Both the position numbers and the translations under genes were made by a program. From JBDUCV01 sp040003255 (GTDB taxonomy: Bacteria > Actinomycetota > Actinomycetes > Mycobacteriales > Jatrophihabitantaceae): DNA of 8,177 nucleotides. The stretch lies in NCBI GenBank assembly GCA_040003255.1, contig JBDUCV010000088.1:1-8177 (forward strand), written 5' to 3'. Below, piece after piece: positions 1 to 5,886 of this stretch. The notes below the pieces were generated by a model, which ran no database searches, was not told the origin of the DNA, and saw only the letters and a program-made list of their open reading frames with translations. Position 1 is the stretch's first letter; each line of letters starts with the position of its first letter.

Positions 1-109
1 GACGACCGCACGCAAGTCCGCGGCCAAGAAGGCTCCCGCCAAGAAGACGACGGCACGCAAGAGCGCCGCCAAGAAGACGACGGCACGCAAGACCGCGCGC
101 AAGGCCTGA
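1..109 (+). CDS. C-terminal tail of a histone-like, Lys/Ala/Arg-rich protein (5' end outside window)
   Basis: Only the last 35 codons are present, reading from base 2 to a TGA at 107-109. The peptide is made of basic units of the type KKTTARKSAA, ending in ARKTARKA. It has no acidic residues. Tails like this bind DNA non-specifically and are typical of actinobacterial HU proteins (HupB/HupS type), whose globular N-terminal domain would lie upstream of the window. Other actinobacterial proteins also carry PAKK/KKA tails, such as histone H1-like proteins, so the HU identity is an inference. The gene ends 32 bases before the ribonuclease start, so the two could be transcribed together, but no recognisable Shine-Dalgarno or terminator lies between them. 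Confidence 0.6.
   Translation, partial: TTARKSAAKKAPAKKTTARKSAAKKTTARKTARKA
41..100 (+). repeat. Two tandem 30-bp units coding for the basic tail repeat
   Basis: Bases 41-70 and 71-100 are successive 30-bp units, each coding for ten residues of the KKTTARK type. The first 21 bases of the two copies are identical and the divergence lies in the last nine. A more diverged partial copy (TTARKSAA) lies at 2-25. The near-identity at DNA level, synonymous positions included, points to recent duplication or slippage rather than selection on the protein alone. Confidence 0.75.
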
Positions 110-141
110 AGGTTATATCCGCGATCTGTGACGCGTGACCC

Positions 142-1545
142 GTGGCGATCGCGCATCGACTCGCCGGCGCACCGCTCGACTTCGCCGCATTGCGCGACGA
201 GCTCGCGGTGCCCGGCGAGTTCTCATCTGCGGTGCTTTCCGATGCGCAGGCCGCAGCATCGGACGTCGACCTGCCGAACGACGACGCCACCGACATCCCG
301 TTCGTTACCGTCGACCCGCCGGGTAGCAAGGATCTCGACCAGGCGGTGCACATCGCGGCCGCAGACGACGGCTACCTGGTCAGCTACGCCATTGCCGACG
401 TCGGATCGTTTGTTCGTCCTGGATCAGCGCTGGATCAGGAAACGCAACATCGAGGAGAGACGCTCTACTTTCCCGACGCGCGGGTGCCGCTGCATCCGCC
501 GGTGCTGAGCGAGGGCGCGGCCAGCCTGTTGCCCGATCAGCTCTGTCCCGCCGTGCTGTGGCAAATCGGCCTCGATGCAAACGGTGAGGTGACGAGCGTC
601 GACGTGCGTAGAGCGCGCGTGCGCAGCCGCGAACAGCTCGACTATCCGACGCTGCACACCGCGCTCGAGAGCGGCAACGCGCCGCAGGCGGTTGCCTTGC
701 TGCCTACCGTCGGCCGACTGCGCACGGCGCTTGCCCGGCAGCGCCATGCGATCGATCTCGACCTCCCCGCGCAGGAGGTCGAACGCGACGGCGACGGCTG
801 GACCCTGCGGTTCCGGCAGCAGCTACCGGTTGAACAACACAATGCGCAGATTTCCCTGCTGACCGGCATCTGCGCCGCATCGTTGATGCTGCAAGTTGGC
901 TTCGGCATTCTGCGTACCGTGCCGCCGCCGGACAAGCGCACCATCGCCGCACTGCGCCGGATCGCTCCCGCGCTTGGAGTCAGCTGGCCGCAGGATGCAT
1001 TGCCCGGCGACGTGCTAACCAACCTCAGGCGTGATGACCCACGGCACGTCGCATTCCTCGATCACGCAGGCTCCCTGCTACGCGGATCGGCGTACACGGC
1101 GTTCGACGGCCCGCCGCCACCGCAGCCGTTGCATGCAGGTATCGCCGCGCCATACGCCCACGTCACCGCCCCGCTGCGCCGCCTCGTCGACCGCTACGGC
1201 AGTGAAATCTGCCTGGCCGCACATGCCGGTCACCCGATCCCTGATTGGGTGCGGGAAGGCGTACCGGCGTTGCCCGAGACGATGGCCCGCTCCGGACAGC
1301 TGGCGCACGAGGTCGACCGTGCGGTGCTCGATGCCACCGAGGCGTGGCTACTGAAGGATCGGATCGGCGAGCGTTTCGACGCTACGATTCTGGAGTCAGA
1401 CGATCGCGCAGCGACGATCGCGCTCGACGAGCCGGCGGTGCGGGCGAGGTGCACGGGCAGTGACCTGCCGGTGGGCGAACGAATCGGGGTTCGGCTGATC
1501 GAGTCCGACGTGGCCACCCGAGCGGTGCGCTTCGAACGGGTGTGA
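142..1545 (+). CDS. RNB-domain (RNase II/R family) ribonuclease, short actinobacterial type
   Basis: The 467-residue product matches the short RNB-only ribonucleases of Actinobacteria, with no N-terminal cold-shock domains. RNB enzymes degrade RNA processively from the 3' end using metal ions. The acidic metal-binding motif is at residues 58-68, DPPGSKDLDQA. Asp58, Asp64 and Asp66 align with Asp201, Asp207 and Asp209 of E. coli RNase II, but the fourth Asp (210) is replaced by Gln67. The second signature, YAHVTAPLRRLVDRY at 338-352, supplies the arginines near the scissile phosphate. LHPPVLSEGAASLLP follows the first block as usual. Residues from about 408 to 467 form a beta-rich, S1-like end. 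GTG at 142 is the first start after an in-frame TGA at 136-138 and fits the family N-terminus, though no clear Shine-Dalgarno precedes it. It converges on panB with 37 bases between the stops. Activity is inferred from family membership. Confidence 0.88.
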   Translation: MAIAHRLAGAPLDFAALRDELAVPGEFSSAVLSDAQAAASDVDLPNDDATDIPFVTVDPPGSKDLDQAVHIAAADDGYLVSYAIADVGSFVRPGSALDQETQHRGETLYFPDARVPLHPPVLSEGAASLLPDQLCPAVLWQIGLDANGEVTSVDVRRARVRSREQLDYPTLHTALESGNAPQAVALLPTVGRLRTALARQRHAIDLDLPAQEVERDGDGWTLRFRQQLPVEQHNAQISLLTGICAASLMLQVGFGILRTVPPPDKRTIAALRRIAPALGVSWPQDALPGDVLTNLRRDDPRHVAFLDHAGSLLRGSAYTAFDGPPPPQPLHAGIAAPYAHVTAPLRRLVDRYGSEICLAAHAGHPIPDWVREGVPALPETMARSGQLAHEVDRAVLDATEAWLLKDRIGERFDATILESDDRAATIALDEPAVRARCTGSDLPVGERIGVRLIESDVATRAVRFERV

Positions 1546-1582
1546 AACGCGGTAGTCCAACTCGCAACCCCGACGGATGACC

Positions 1583-2416
1583 TCAGTGGTAGACGTGCTC
1601 CTCCGCCGGATACGTTCCCGCGCGCACTTCGTCACCGAAACGGTGCGCCGCATCGCGCAGCACCCCCGCGACGTCGGCGAACTCCTTGACGAACTTCGGC
1701 TTGTGCGCGCCGGTACGTAGCCCCGCCATGTCCTGCCAGACAAGCACTTGCGCGTCACAGTCCGGCCCGGCGCCGATGCCGATGGTCGGGATGTGCAGCT
1801 GGGCGGTGATCTGACGGGCGACCTGCGCCGGAATCACCTCAAGGACGACGGCGAATGCGCCCGCGCTTTCGAGTGCCTTGCCGTCCTGCAGCAACCTGTG
1901 CGCGGCCTCGTCCCCCCGACCCTGCACGCGATAGCCGCCGAACGCGTTCACGGACTGCGGCGTCAGGCCGAGATGTGCCATTACTGGGATCCCGGCAGCG
2001 ACCAGCGCCTCGACTTGCGCCAGGACTCGGGCGCCACCTTCGAGCTTGACGGCCTGGGCCCCACCGTCCTTCATGAACCGTGACGCGGTCTCGAGTGCCT
2101 GCTGCACCGACGCCTGATAGCTACCGAACGGCAAGTCGGCGACGACGAGCGCCCGACTGGTGCCCCGCACCACGCCACGTACGAGCGGCAGCAACTCATC
2201 GACCGTCACCGGGACCGTGGTGTCGTACCCGTAGACCACGTTCGCCGCCGAGTCGCCGACAAGAAGCACCGGGACGTCTGCCTCGTCGAAGACGCGTGCC
2301 GTCGAGTAGTCATAGGCGGTCAACATCGGCCACCGTTCGCCGGCGTCGGTAGCCCGCTGGAGGTCACGAATGGTGACTCGTCTGGTGCGCACTGCGCCGT
2401 AGAGGGCTTCGCTCAT
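1583..2416 (-). CDS. panB: 3-methyl-2-oxobutanoate hydroxymethyltransferase (ketopantoate synthase)
   Basis: Cytosolic enzyme of pantothenate (vitamin B5)/CoA synthesis. It transfers a hydroxymethyl group from 5,10-methylenetetrahydrofolate to 2-oxoisovalerate, giving ketopantoate. The 277-residue product has the usual length and the PanB motifs in order: LTAYDYSTA (32-40), VGDSAANVVYG (53-63), ADLPFGSY (93-100), AVKLEGG (122-128), MAHLGLTPQSVN (146-157), VLEVIP (191-196) and PTIGIGAG. Asp55, Asp94, Lys124, Glu126 and Glu193 correspond to E. coli Asp45, Asp84, Lys112, Glu114 and Glu181, so metal and substrate residues are intact. The ATG at 2416-2414 is chosen because an AAGGAG lies nine bases upstream and homology begins there. 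The frame stays open 102 codons further upstream, but that part is noise overlapping the end of nadE. It lies 106 bases downstream of nadE on the same strand and may share its transcript. Confidence 0.96.
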   Translation of the reverse strand: MSEALYGAVRTRRVTIRDLQRATDAGERWPMLTAYDYSTARVFDEADVPVLLVGDSAANVVYGYDTTVPVTVDELLPLVRGVVRGTSRALVVADLPFGSYQASVQQALETASRFMKDGGAQAVKLEGGARVLAQVEALVAAGIPVMAHLGLTPQSVNAFGGYRVQGRGDEAAHRLLQDGKALESAGAFAVVLEVIPAQVARQITAQLHIPTIGIGAGPDCDAQVLVWQDMAGLRTGAHKPKFVKEFADVAGVLRDAAHRFGDEVRAGTYPAEEHVYH

Positions 2417-2425
2417 CGGGTCCCA

Positions 2426-2431
2426 CTCCTT
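2426..2431 (-). promoter_or_regulatory. Ribosome binding site of panB
   Basis: On the minus strand the sequence reads GAAGAAGGAG, then nine bases, then ATG at 2416. This near-consensus Shine-Dalgarno decides the panB start against the longer open frame that continues upstream to 2722. Confidence 0.8.
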
Positions 2432-2499
2432 CTTCCTCGGGGCCGGCTCACCGGTACCCGGGCATGTCTGGTCGACACCCACATGATGCATCGCGGGCC

Positions 2500-2511
2500 A
2501 CGCCATGGCGT
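2500..2511. repeat. Perfect 12-bp palindrome in the nadE-panB spacer
   Basis: ACGCCATGGCGT is identical to its own reverse complement. It lies in the 106-base spacer just past the nadE stop and about 85 bases upstream of the panB ATG. A second, shorter palindrome, GATGCATC, lies at 2485-2492. They could be a regulator site for an internal panB promoter. In high-GC DNA a GC-rich palindrome can also be chance, and no -35/-10 pair is evident beside it. Confidence 0.3.
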
Positions 2512-2522
2512 TATGAACCGCA

Positions 2523-4253
2523 TCACCTTTGGTCAGCCAGTGGTTCGCGCCACCGGTTGGTGATCGGCAGTCGACGATCGCGGCCGAACGACTTGAAGCT
2601 GATCTTTGGGCCGGGTGGGTATTGGCGCCGCTTCCACTCCGCCGAATCGACCAGCTTCGCCACCCGTGCCACCAGCTGGGAGTCGAAGCCTGCGGCGACG
2701 ATGTCGGCACATCCTTCGTCACCGTCGATGTAACGCGTCAGGATTGCGTCTAGCAGCTCGTAATCGGGCAGCGAGTCGCTGTCGAGCTGGCCGGGACGCA
2801 GCTCTGCCGACGGCGCCTTGTCGATCGAGTTGGGCGGAATCGGGGCGACTTCGCCGGCCGCCTCGGCCTGGGCGTTGCGCCATCGGGCGAGTCGCCACAC
2901 CAGCGCCTTGGGGACGTCCTTGATCGGAGCGAAGCCACCGACCGCATCGCCATAGATCGTCGAGTAGCCGACGGCAAGCTCACTCTTGTTTCCGGTGGCG
3001 AGCACCAAGTGGCCCTCGGCATTCGACAATCCCATCAACGTGGTCCCGCGCACTCGTGCCTGGACGTTCTCCTCCGCGACGCCGGTGAGCTTCAACGCCT
3101 CGACGAAGTCGGAGACCATCGGTGCGATCGGCACCACCCGGTAGTGCGCGCCGAGTCGCTGCGCCAGATCTGCGGCATCGGAGCGGGAATGCTCACTTGA
3201 GTAGTCACTCGGCATCGACACACCGTGCACCGCCTCGCCACCAATCGCATCAGCAGCGACGGCCGCCACTACCGCGGAATCGATCCCGCCGGACATGCCA
3301 AGCACCACCGAGCGGAAACCGTTCTTGATGACGTAGTCCCGGGTGCCGGTAACCAGTGCTCCCCAGACCTCGGCCTCGTCCGCGACCCGTTCGGCGACGG
3401 AAGCAGGATGTGCCGCGAAGGGTGGCGCCGGGCTGGTCGCCGTGTCGTACCGGACGATGCGCATCGGCAGACCGGCAGGCGCGGCGGGTGGTTGGCGCAG
3501 GGCGTCGGGCAATGTCAGGTCGACGAGGAATAGCTGCTCGATGTACTGCGGCGCACGCGCAAGCAGATTGCCCCCGGGGTCGACCACCATCGAGTCGCCG
3601 TCGAAAACCAGCTCGTCCTGGCCGCCGACGGTGTTGACATATGCGACGGTTGCGTCGGCCTCGCGGGCACGACGTTGCAGCAGCGACAAGCGGACATCGT
3701 CTTTGTTGCGCTCGTAGGGCGATGCATTGATATTCGTCACCAGTCCGACGCCGGCCGACCGCGCGACCGTGAACGGCCCGCCGTCCTGCCACACGTCCTC
3801 GCAGATGGTGAGCGCGATGTCGATGCCGAGAAACCGGACGACCACGAAATCCTGACCGGGCTGGAAATACCGCTCCTCGTCGAACACTCCGTAGTTCGGC
3901 AGATGGTGCTTGAAATAGCTGGCCGCGACTTCACCGCGAAACAGAAACGCCGCGGCATTGCGCACCCCTTCGTCCTCGTCGACGTAGCCGAGGATCACCC
4001 CGAGGTCACCCAGGCCGGCTGCCGCGAGCTCTCCGGCAAGCCGCGGCACTGCGGCGCGGGAGGCGTCCCGAAACGAGCGACGCAACACCAGATCCTCTGG
4101 GGGGTACCCGGTGATCGCTAGCTCGGGAAAGGCGACCAGCTGGGCCCCCGCCTCGGCGGCCTGCCGGGCTCGGTCGAGCATCGTCGCGCAGTTACCCGTG
4201 ATGTCGCCGACCGTGATGTCGATCTGGGCCAAAGCGATCCTCAGCTGCGCCAT
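2523..4253 (-). CDS. nadE: Glutamine-dependent NAD+ synthetase
   Basis: Last step of NAD synthesis: amidates nicotinic acid adenine dinucleotide with ATP, using ammonia released from glutamine in the same polypeptide. Residues 1 to about 260 are a nitrilase-fold glutaminase with triad Glu44 (AFPELAITGYPPEDL), Lys115 (KHHLPNYGVFDE) and Cys151 (LTICEDVW). Residues from about 285 to the end are the synthetase domain, with PP-loop SGGIDS (321-326), the RVRGTTLMGLSN helix (400-411), TGNKSE (420-425), GYSTIYGDAVGGFAPIKDVPK, and a C-terminal DRRLPITNRWREP. At 576 residues it is the compact form. The M. tuberculosis enzyme, near 680 residues, is longer. The ATG at 4253 is chosen because the family begins with a strand of the type LRIALAQ, although the Shine-Dalgarno is weak. 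All catalytic residues are present. It is first in a possible nadE-panB unit and divergent from the L,D-transpeptidase gene. Confidence 0.96.
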   Translation of the reverse strand: MAQLRIALAQIDITVGDITGNCATMLDRARQAAEAGAQLVAFPELAITGYPPEDLVLRRSFRDASRAAVPRLAGELAAAGLGDLGVILGYVDEDEGVRNAAAFLFRGEVAASYFKHHLPNYGVFDEERYFQPGQDFVVVRFLGIDIALTICEDVWQDGGPFTVARSAGVGLVTNINASPYERNKDDVRLSLLQRRAREADATVAYVNTVGGQDELVFDGDSMVVDPGGNLLARAPQYIEQLFLVDLTLPDALRQPPAAPAGLPMRIVRYDTATSPAPPFAAHPASVAERVADEAEVWGALVTGTRDYVIKNGFRSVVLGMSGGIDSAVVAAVAADAIGGEAVHGVSMPSDYSSEHSRSDAADLAQRLGAHYRVVPIAPMVSDFVEALKLTGVAEENVQARVRGTTLMGLSNAEGHLVLATGNKSELAVGYSTIYGDAVGGFAPIKDVPKALVWRLARWRNAQAEAAGEVAPIPPNSIDKAPSAELRPGQLDSDSLPDYELLDAILTRYIDGDEGCADIVAAGFDSQLVARVAKLVDSAEWKRRQYPPGPKISFKSFGRDRRLPITNRWREPLADQR

Positions 4254-4287
4254 GACTGCATTGTCCCGCTGGAGTCGACCGAAAACG

Positions 4288-4314
4288 GTGACTCGTGGAT
4301 GATCTGTGAGTCAC
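4288..4314. repeat. Inverted repeat GTGACTC-N13-GAGTCAC, candidate operator
   Basis: The arms at 4288-4294 and 4308-4314 are perfect reverse complements of 7 bp separated by 13 bases. Their centres are 20 bp apart, about two helical turns, which suits a dimeric regulator binding one face of the DNA. The near arm is 34 bases upstream of the nadE ATG, where a repressor of nadE would be expected. No known NAD-related operator consensus is recognised in it. Confidence 0.4.
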
Positions 4315-4320
4315 GTCGCG

Positions 4321-4348
4321 CGGGTGCGATGGCTGGCGCAGGCACCCG
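4321..4348. repeat. Inverted repeat CGGGTGC-N14-GCACCCG
   Basis: The arms at 4321-4327 and 4342-4348 are perfect 7-bp reverse complements with a 14-base loop, immediately after the first inverted repeat. Arm centres are 21 bp apart. It could be a second operator or a GC-rich hairpin in a 5' leader. There is no T-run on either side, so a rho-independent terminator is unlikely. Confidence 0.35.
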
Positions 4349-4493
4349 GATAGGGCACAATGGGGCCCGATCAGGTGTGAGCGGATCGTAACGTTCCACG
4401 CGAGGCGCGAAAGCCGCGGCCGGGTAACAATAGGACGGGTCGCATCCGATCATCATGCGATGGTCGAACAGTGTTGCAGTGCATGGCCGAGGT

Positions 4494-4498
4494 GGAGG
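4494..4498 (+). promoter_or_regulatory. Ribosome binding site of the L,D-transpeptidase gene
   Basis: GGTGGAGG ends at 4498, four bases before the GTG at 4503. The spacing is short but the match is good. With the signal peptide that begins at this GTG, it argues against the in-frame ATG at 4455, which would add 16 residues in front of a normal lipoprotein signal. Confidence 0.65.
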
Positions 4499-4502
4499 CG
4501 TA

Positions 4503-5780
4503 GTGGCAAGAGCTCGACGGGTCTGGGGCGCGGTCACGGTGGGCGTCAGCCTGACGCTCGTCCTCGCCGCCTGCTCGCCGAAGGAAGGCTCGCGCGGGGT
4601 AAGCGCCGGGGACTCGACTTCGGCCTCTGTGCCTTCGTCGGAGCCGCCCAGCCCGACCACCACACCGCCCAACCCGCCGATCAAGCTGAGTCTCAATCCG
4701 GCGGGCGGCGCGAACGGGGTCAGCCCTGTCGCGCCGATCACCGTGGCGGTTGGCGGCGGCACACTCCAATCGGTGCTGCTGACCAATGACGAGGGCAAGA
4801 CCGTGGCCGGCGCGCTCGCTGCTGACAAGGCGTCCTGGAAGGCCGGCGAAGTACTCGGCTATGGCAAGAGCTACACGTTGACAGCCAAGGCGGCTGACGC
4901 GCATGGCGTACAGGTCACCAAGACCTCGACCTTCAGCACCGTGTCGCCCGACAACGTGACGATGCCCTACATCAACACCGCGGCCGGTTTCAGCATCAAT
5001 CCCTCGCAAAAGTACGGGGTCGGTCAGGCGATCTTGGTGCATTTCGATGAGTCGATCACCGACAAGGCGGCAGCCGAGAAGGCGCTGAAGGTCACCACCG
5101 TTCCTCCGCAGGTCGGCGGTTGGAACTGGTTCAGCGACACCGACGTGCACTGGCGTCCGCAGACGTACTTCAAGGCCGGCACCAAGGTCACGGTTATTGC
5201 CAAGGTCTACGGCGTCGAGGTCGGTCCCGGCTTGTACGGCGAGTCCGACGCCAGTGTGTCCTTCCGGATCGGCGACTCGCACATCTCGCGCGTCAACGAT
5301 TCGAACAAGATCATCAACGTCTACGACAGCGGCAAGCTGGTCAGGCAGATGCCGACGTCCATGGGCAAGGGCGGCTACGTCGAAGGTGTCAACGGCACGA
5401 AAATCTCGCTATGGACGAATAGCGGCCCGCACATGGTGATCAACAAGCAACAGAAGATCAAGATGAGCTCGGCGTCCTTCGGCCTGCCGGCCACCTCCCC
5501 GGACGGTTACTCCAACATCTTCGTCCGCGAGGGCGTACGGGTCTCAACCGACGGCGAGTTCGTTCACTGGGCGCCGTGGTCGGTCGACCAGCAGGGCAAA
5601 GTTGATGTCTCACACGGTTGTCTCAACGTGTCTCCGGACAATTCACTGTGGTTCTACAACTTCTCGCTGCCCGGCGACATCGTCGACGTGGAGGGCACGC
5701 CGCAGAAGCTGCAGATCTGGAATTCCGGCGACTGGACCGCATCGTGGGCCACCTGGCTGGCGGGTAGCGCACTGCACTGA
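4503..5780 (+). CDS. L,D-transpeptidase lipoprotein with Ig-like domains (LdtMt2-like)
   Basis: The 425-residue product is probably an exported lipoprotein that forms 3-3 cross-links in peptidoglycan by joining diaminopimelate residues of tetrapeptide stems. From the GTG, a basic start (ARARR) and a hydrophobic stretch lead to lipobox LAAC, with Cys24 as lipidation site. A Ser/Pro/Thr linker spans about 25-59. Two Ig-like domains of the actinobacterial Ldt type follow at about 60-150 and 150-255. The YkuD catalytic domain is at about 260-395. Its active site is His355 (FVHWAPWS) and SHGCLN, with His371 and nucleophile Cys373. The 18-residue gap between His355 and Cys373 matches LdtMt2 (His336, Cys354). 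The end, SWATWLAGSALH, is the usual C-terminal cap packing on the catalytic domain. A Trp follows the first catalytic His, where I recall Ser or Ala in relatives. Such enzymes are typically carbapenem-sensitive and resist other beta-lactams. Its link to nadE or glnA2 appears only positional. Confidence 0.93.
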   Translation: MARARRVWGAVTVGVSLTLVLAACSPKEGSRGVSAGDSTSASVPSSEPPSPTTTPPNPPIKLSLNPAGGANGVSPVAPITVAVGGGTLQSVLLTNDEGKTVAGALAADKASWKAGEVLGYGKSYTLTAKAADAHGVQVTKTSTFSTVSPDNVTMPYINTAAGFSINPSQKYGVGQAILVHFDESITDKAAAEKALKVTTVPPQVGGWNWFSDTDVHWRPQTYFKAGTKVTVIAKVYGVEVGPGLYGESDASVSFRIGDSHISRVNDSNKIINVYDSGKLVRQMPTSMGKGGYVEGVNGTKISLWTNSGPHMVINKQQKIKMSSASFGLPATSPDGYSNIFVREGVRVSTDGEFVHWAPWSVDQQGKVDVSHGCLNVSPDNSLWFYNFSLPGDIVDVEGTPQKLQIWNSGDWTASWATWLAGSALH

Positions 5781-5803
5781 ACGGGTGGCGCAACTGCACT
5801 GAA
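5761..5803 (+). repeat. Near-perfect tandem duplication of 21/22 bp across the ldt stop codon
   Basis: Unit 1 is 5761-5781 and unit 2 is 5782-5803. They differ by one A-to-G change and one inserted A. Unit 1 holds the last codons and the TGA of the transpeptidase gene. Unit 2 repeats the same ACTGCACTGAA outside the coding region. It starts the 106-base spacer before glnA2. Confidence 0.8.
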
Positions 5804-5886
5804 CGCGCAATGCCTTGCACCGAACAATCCGCCTAGTCTGGTCGACGAAACGTTCCGGTAACCGGCGAGGGCAATACTGCAGCATT

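Larger units (their letters stand above)
4254..4502. promoter_or_regulatory. Divergent control region between nadE and the L,D-transpeptidase gene
   Basis: This 249-base stretch must hold the promoters for nadE (minus) and probably for the transpeptidase gene (plus). It contains two consecutive inverted repeats (4288-4314 and 4321-4348). The transpeptidase end is more A/T-containing around 4420-4435 (GGGTAACAATAGG), a possible -10 zone, but I cannot match a convincing -35/-10 pair on either strand. No small ORF with a credible ribosome site was seen. Confidence 0.5.

Noticed and set aside
128..508. Alternative GTG-started frame of 126 codons overlapping the ribonuclease start
   Set aside because: Arg/Thr/Ser-rich low-information translation that competes with the RNB motif frame; a shadow.
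1546..1582. Possible bidirectional terminator between the convergent ribonuclease and panB genes
   Set aside because: The 37 bases show no stem-loop of useful length and no T-run on either strand.
2417..2722. 102-codon N-terminal extension of panB in the same frame
   Set aside because: It overlaps the conserved end of nadE in another frame, is not PanB-like, and the ATG at 2416 has a good Shine-Dalgarno.
4376..4386. TGTGAGCGGAT, an 11-base match to half of the E. coli lac operator
   Set aside because: The symmetric second half is absent and no lac-type gene is nearby; treated as coincidence.
4371..5282. Long minus-strand open frame of 303 codons opposite the L,D-transpeptidase gene
   Set aside because: It lies antisense to a gene with clear motifs, shows no recognisable domain and no ribosome site; long antisense frames are common in high-GC DNA.
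5834..5839. TAGTCT as a possible -10 box for glnA2
   Set aside because: It fits the loose TANNNT pattern, but the nearest -35-like TTGCAC (5815-5820) is only 13 bases away and nothing better lies at 17; not strong enough to annotate.
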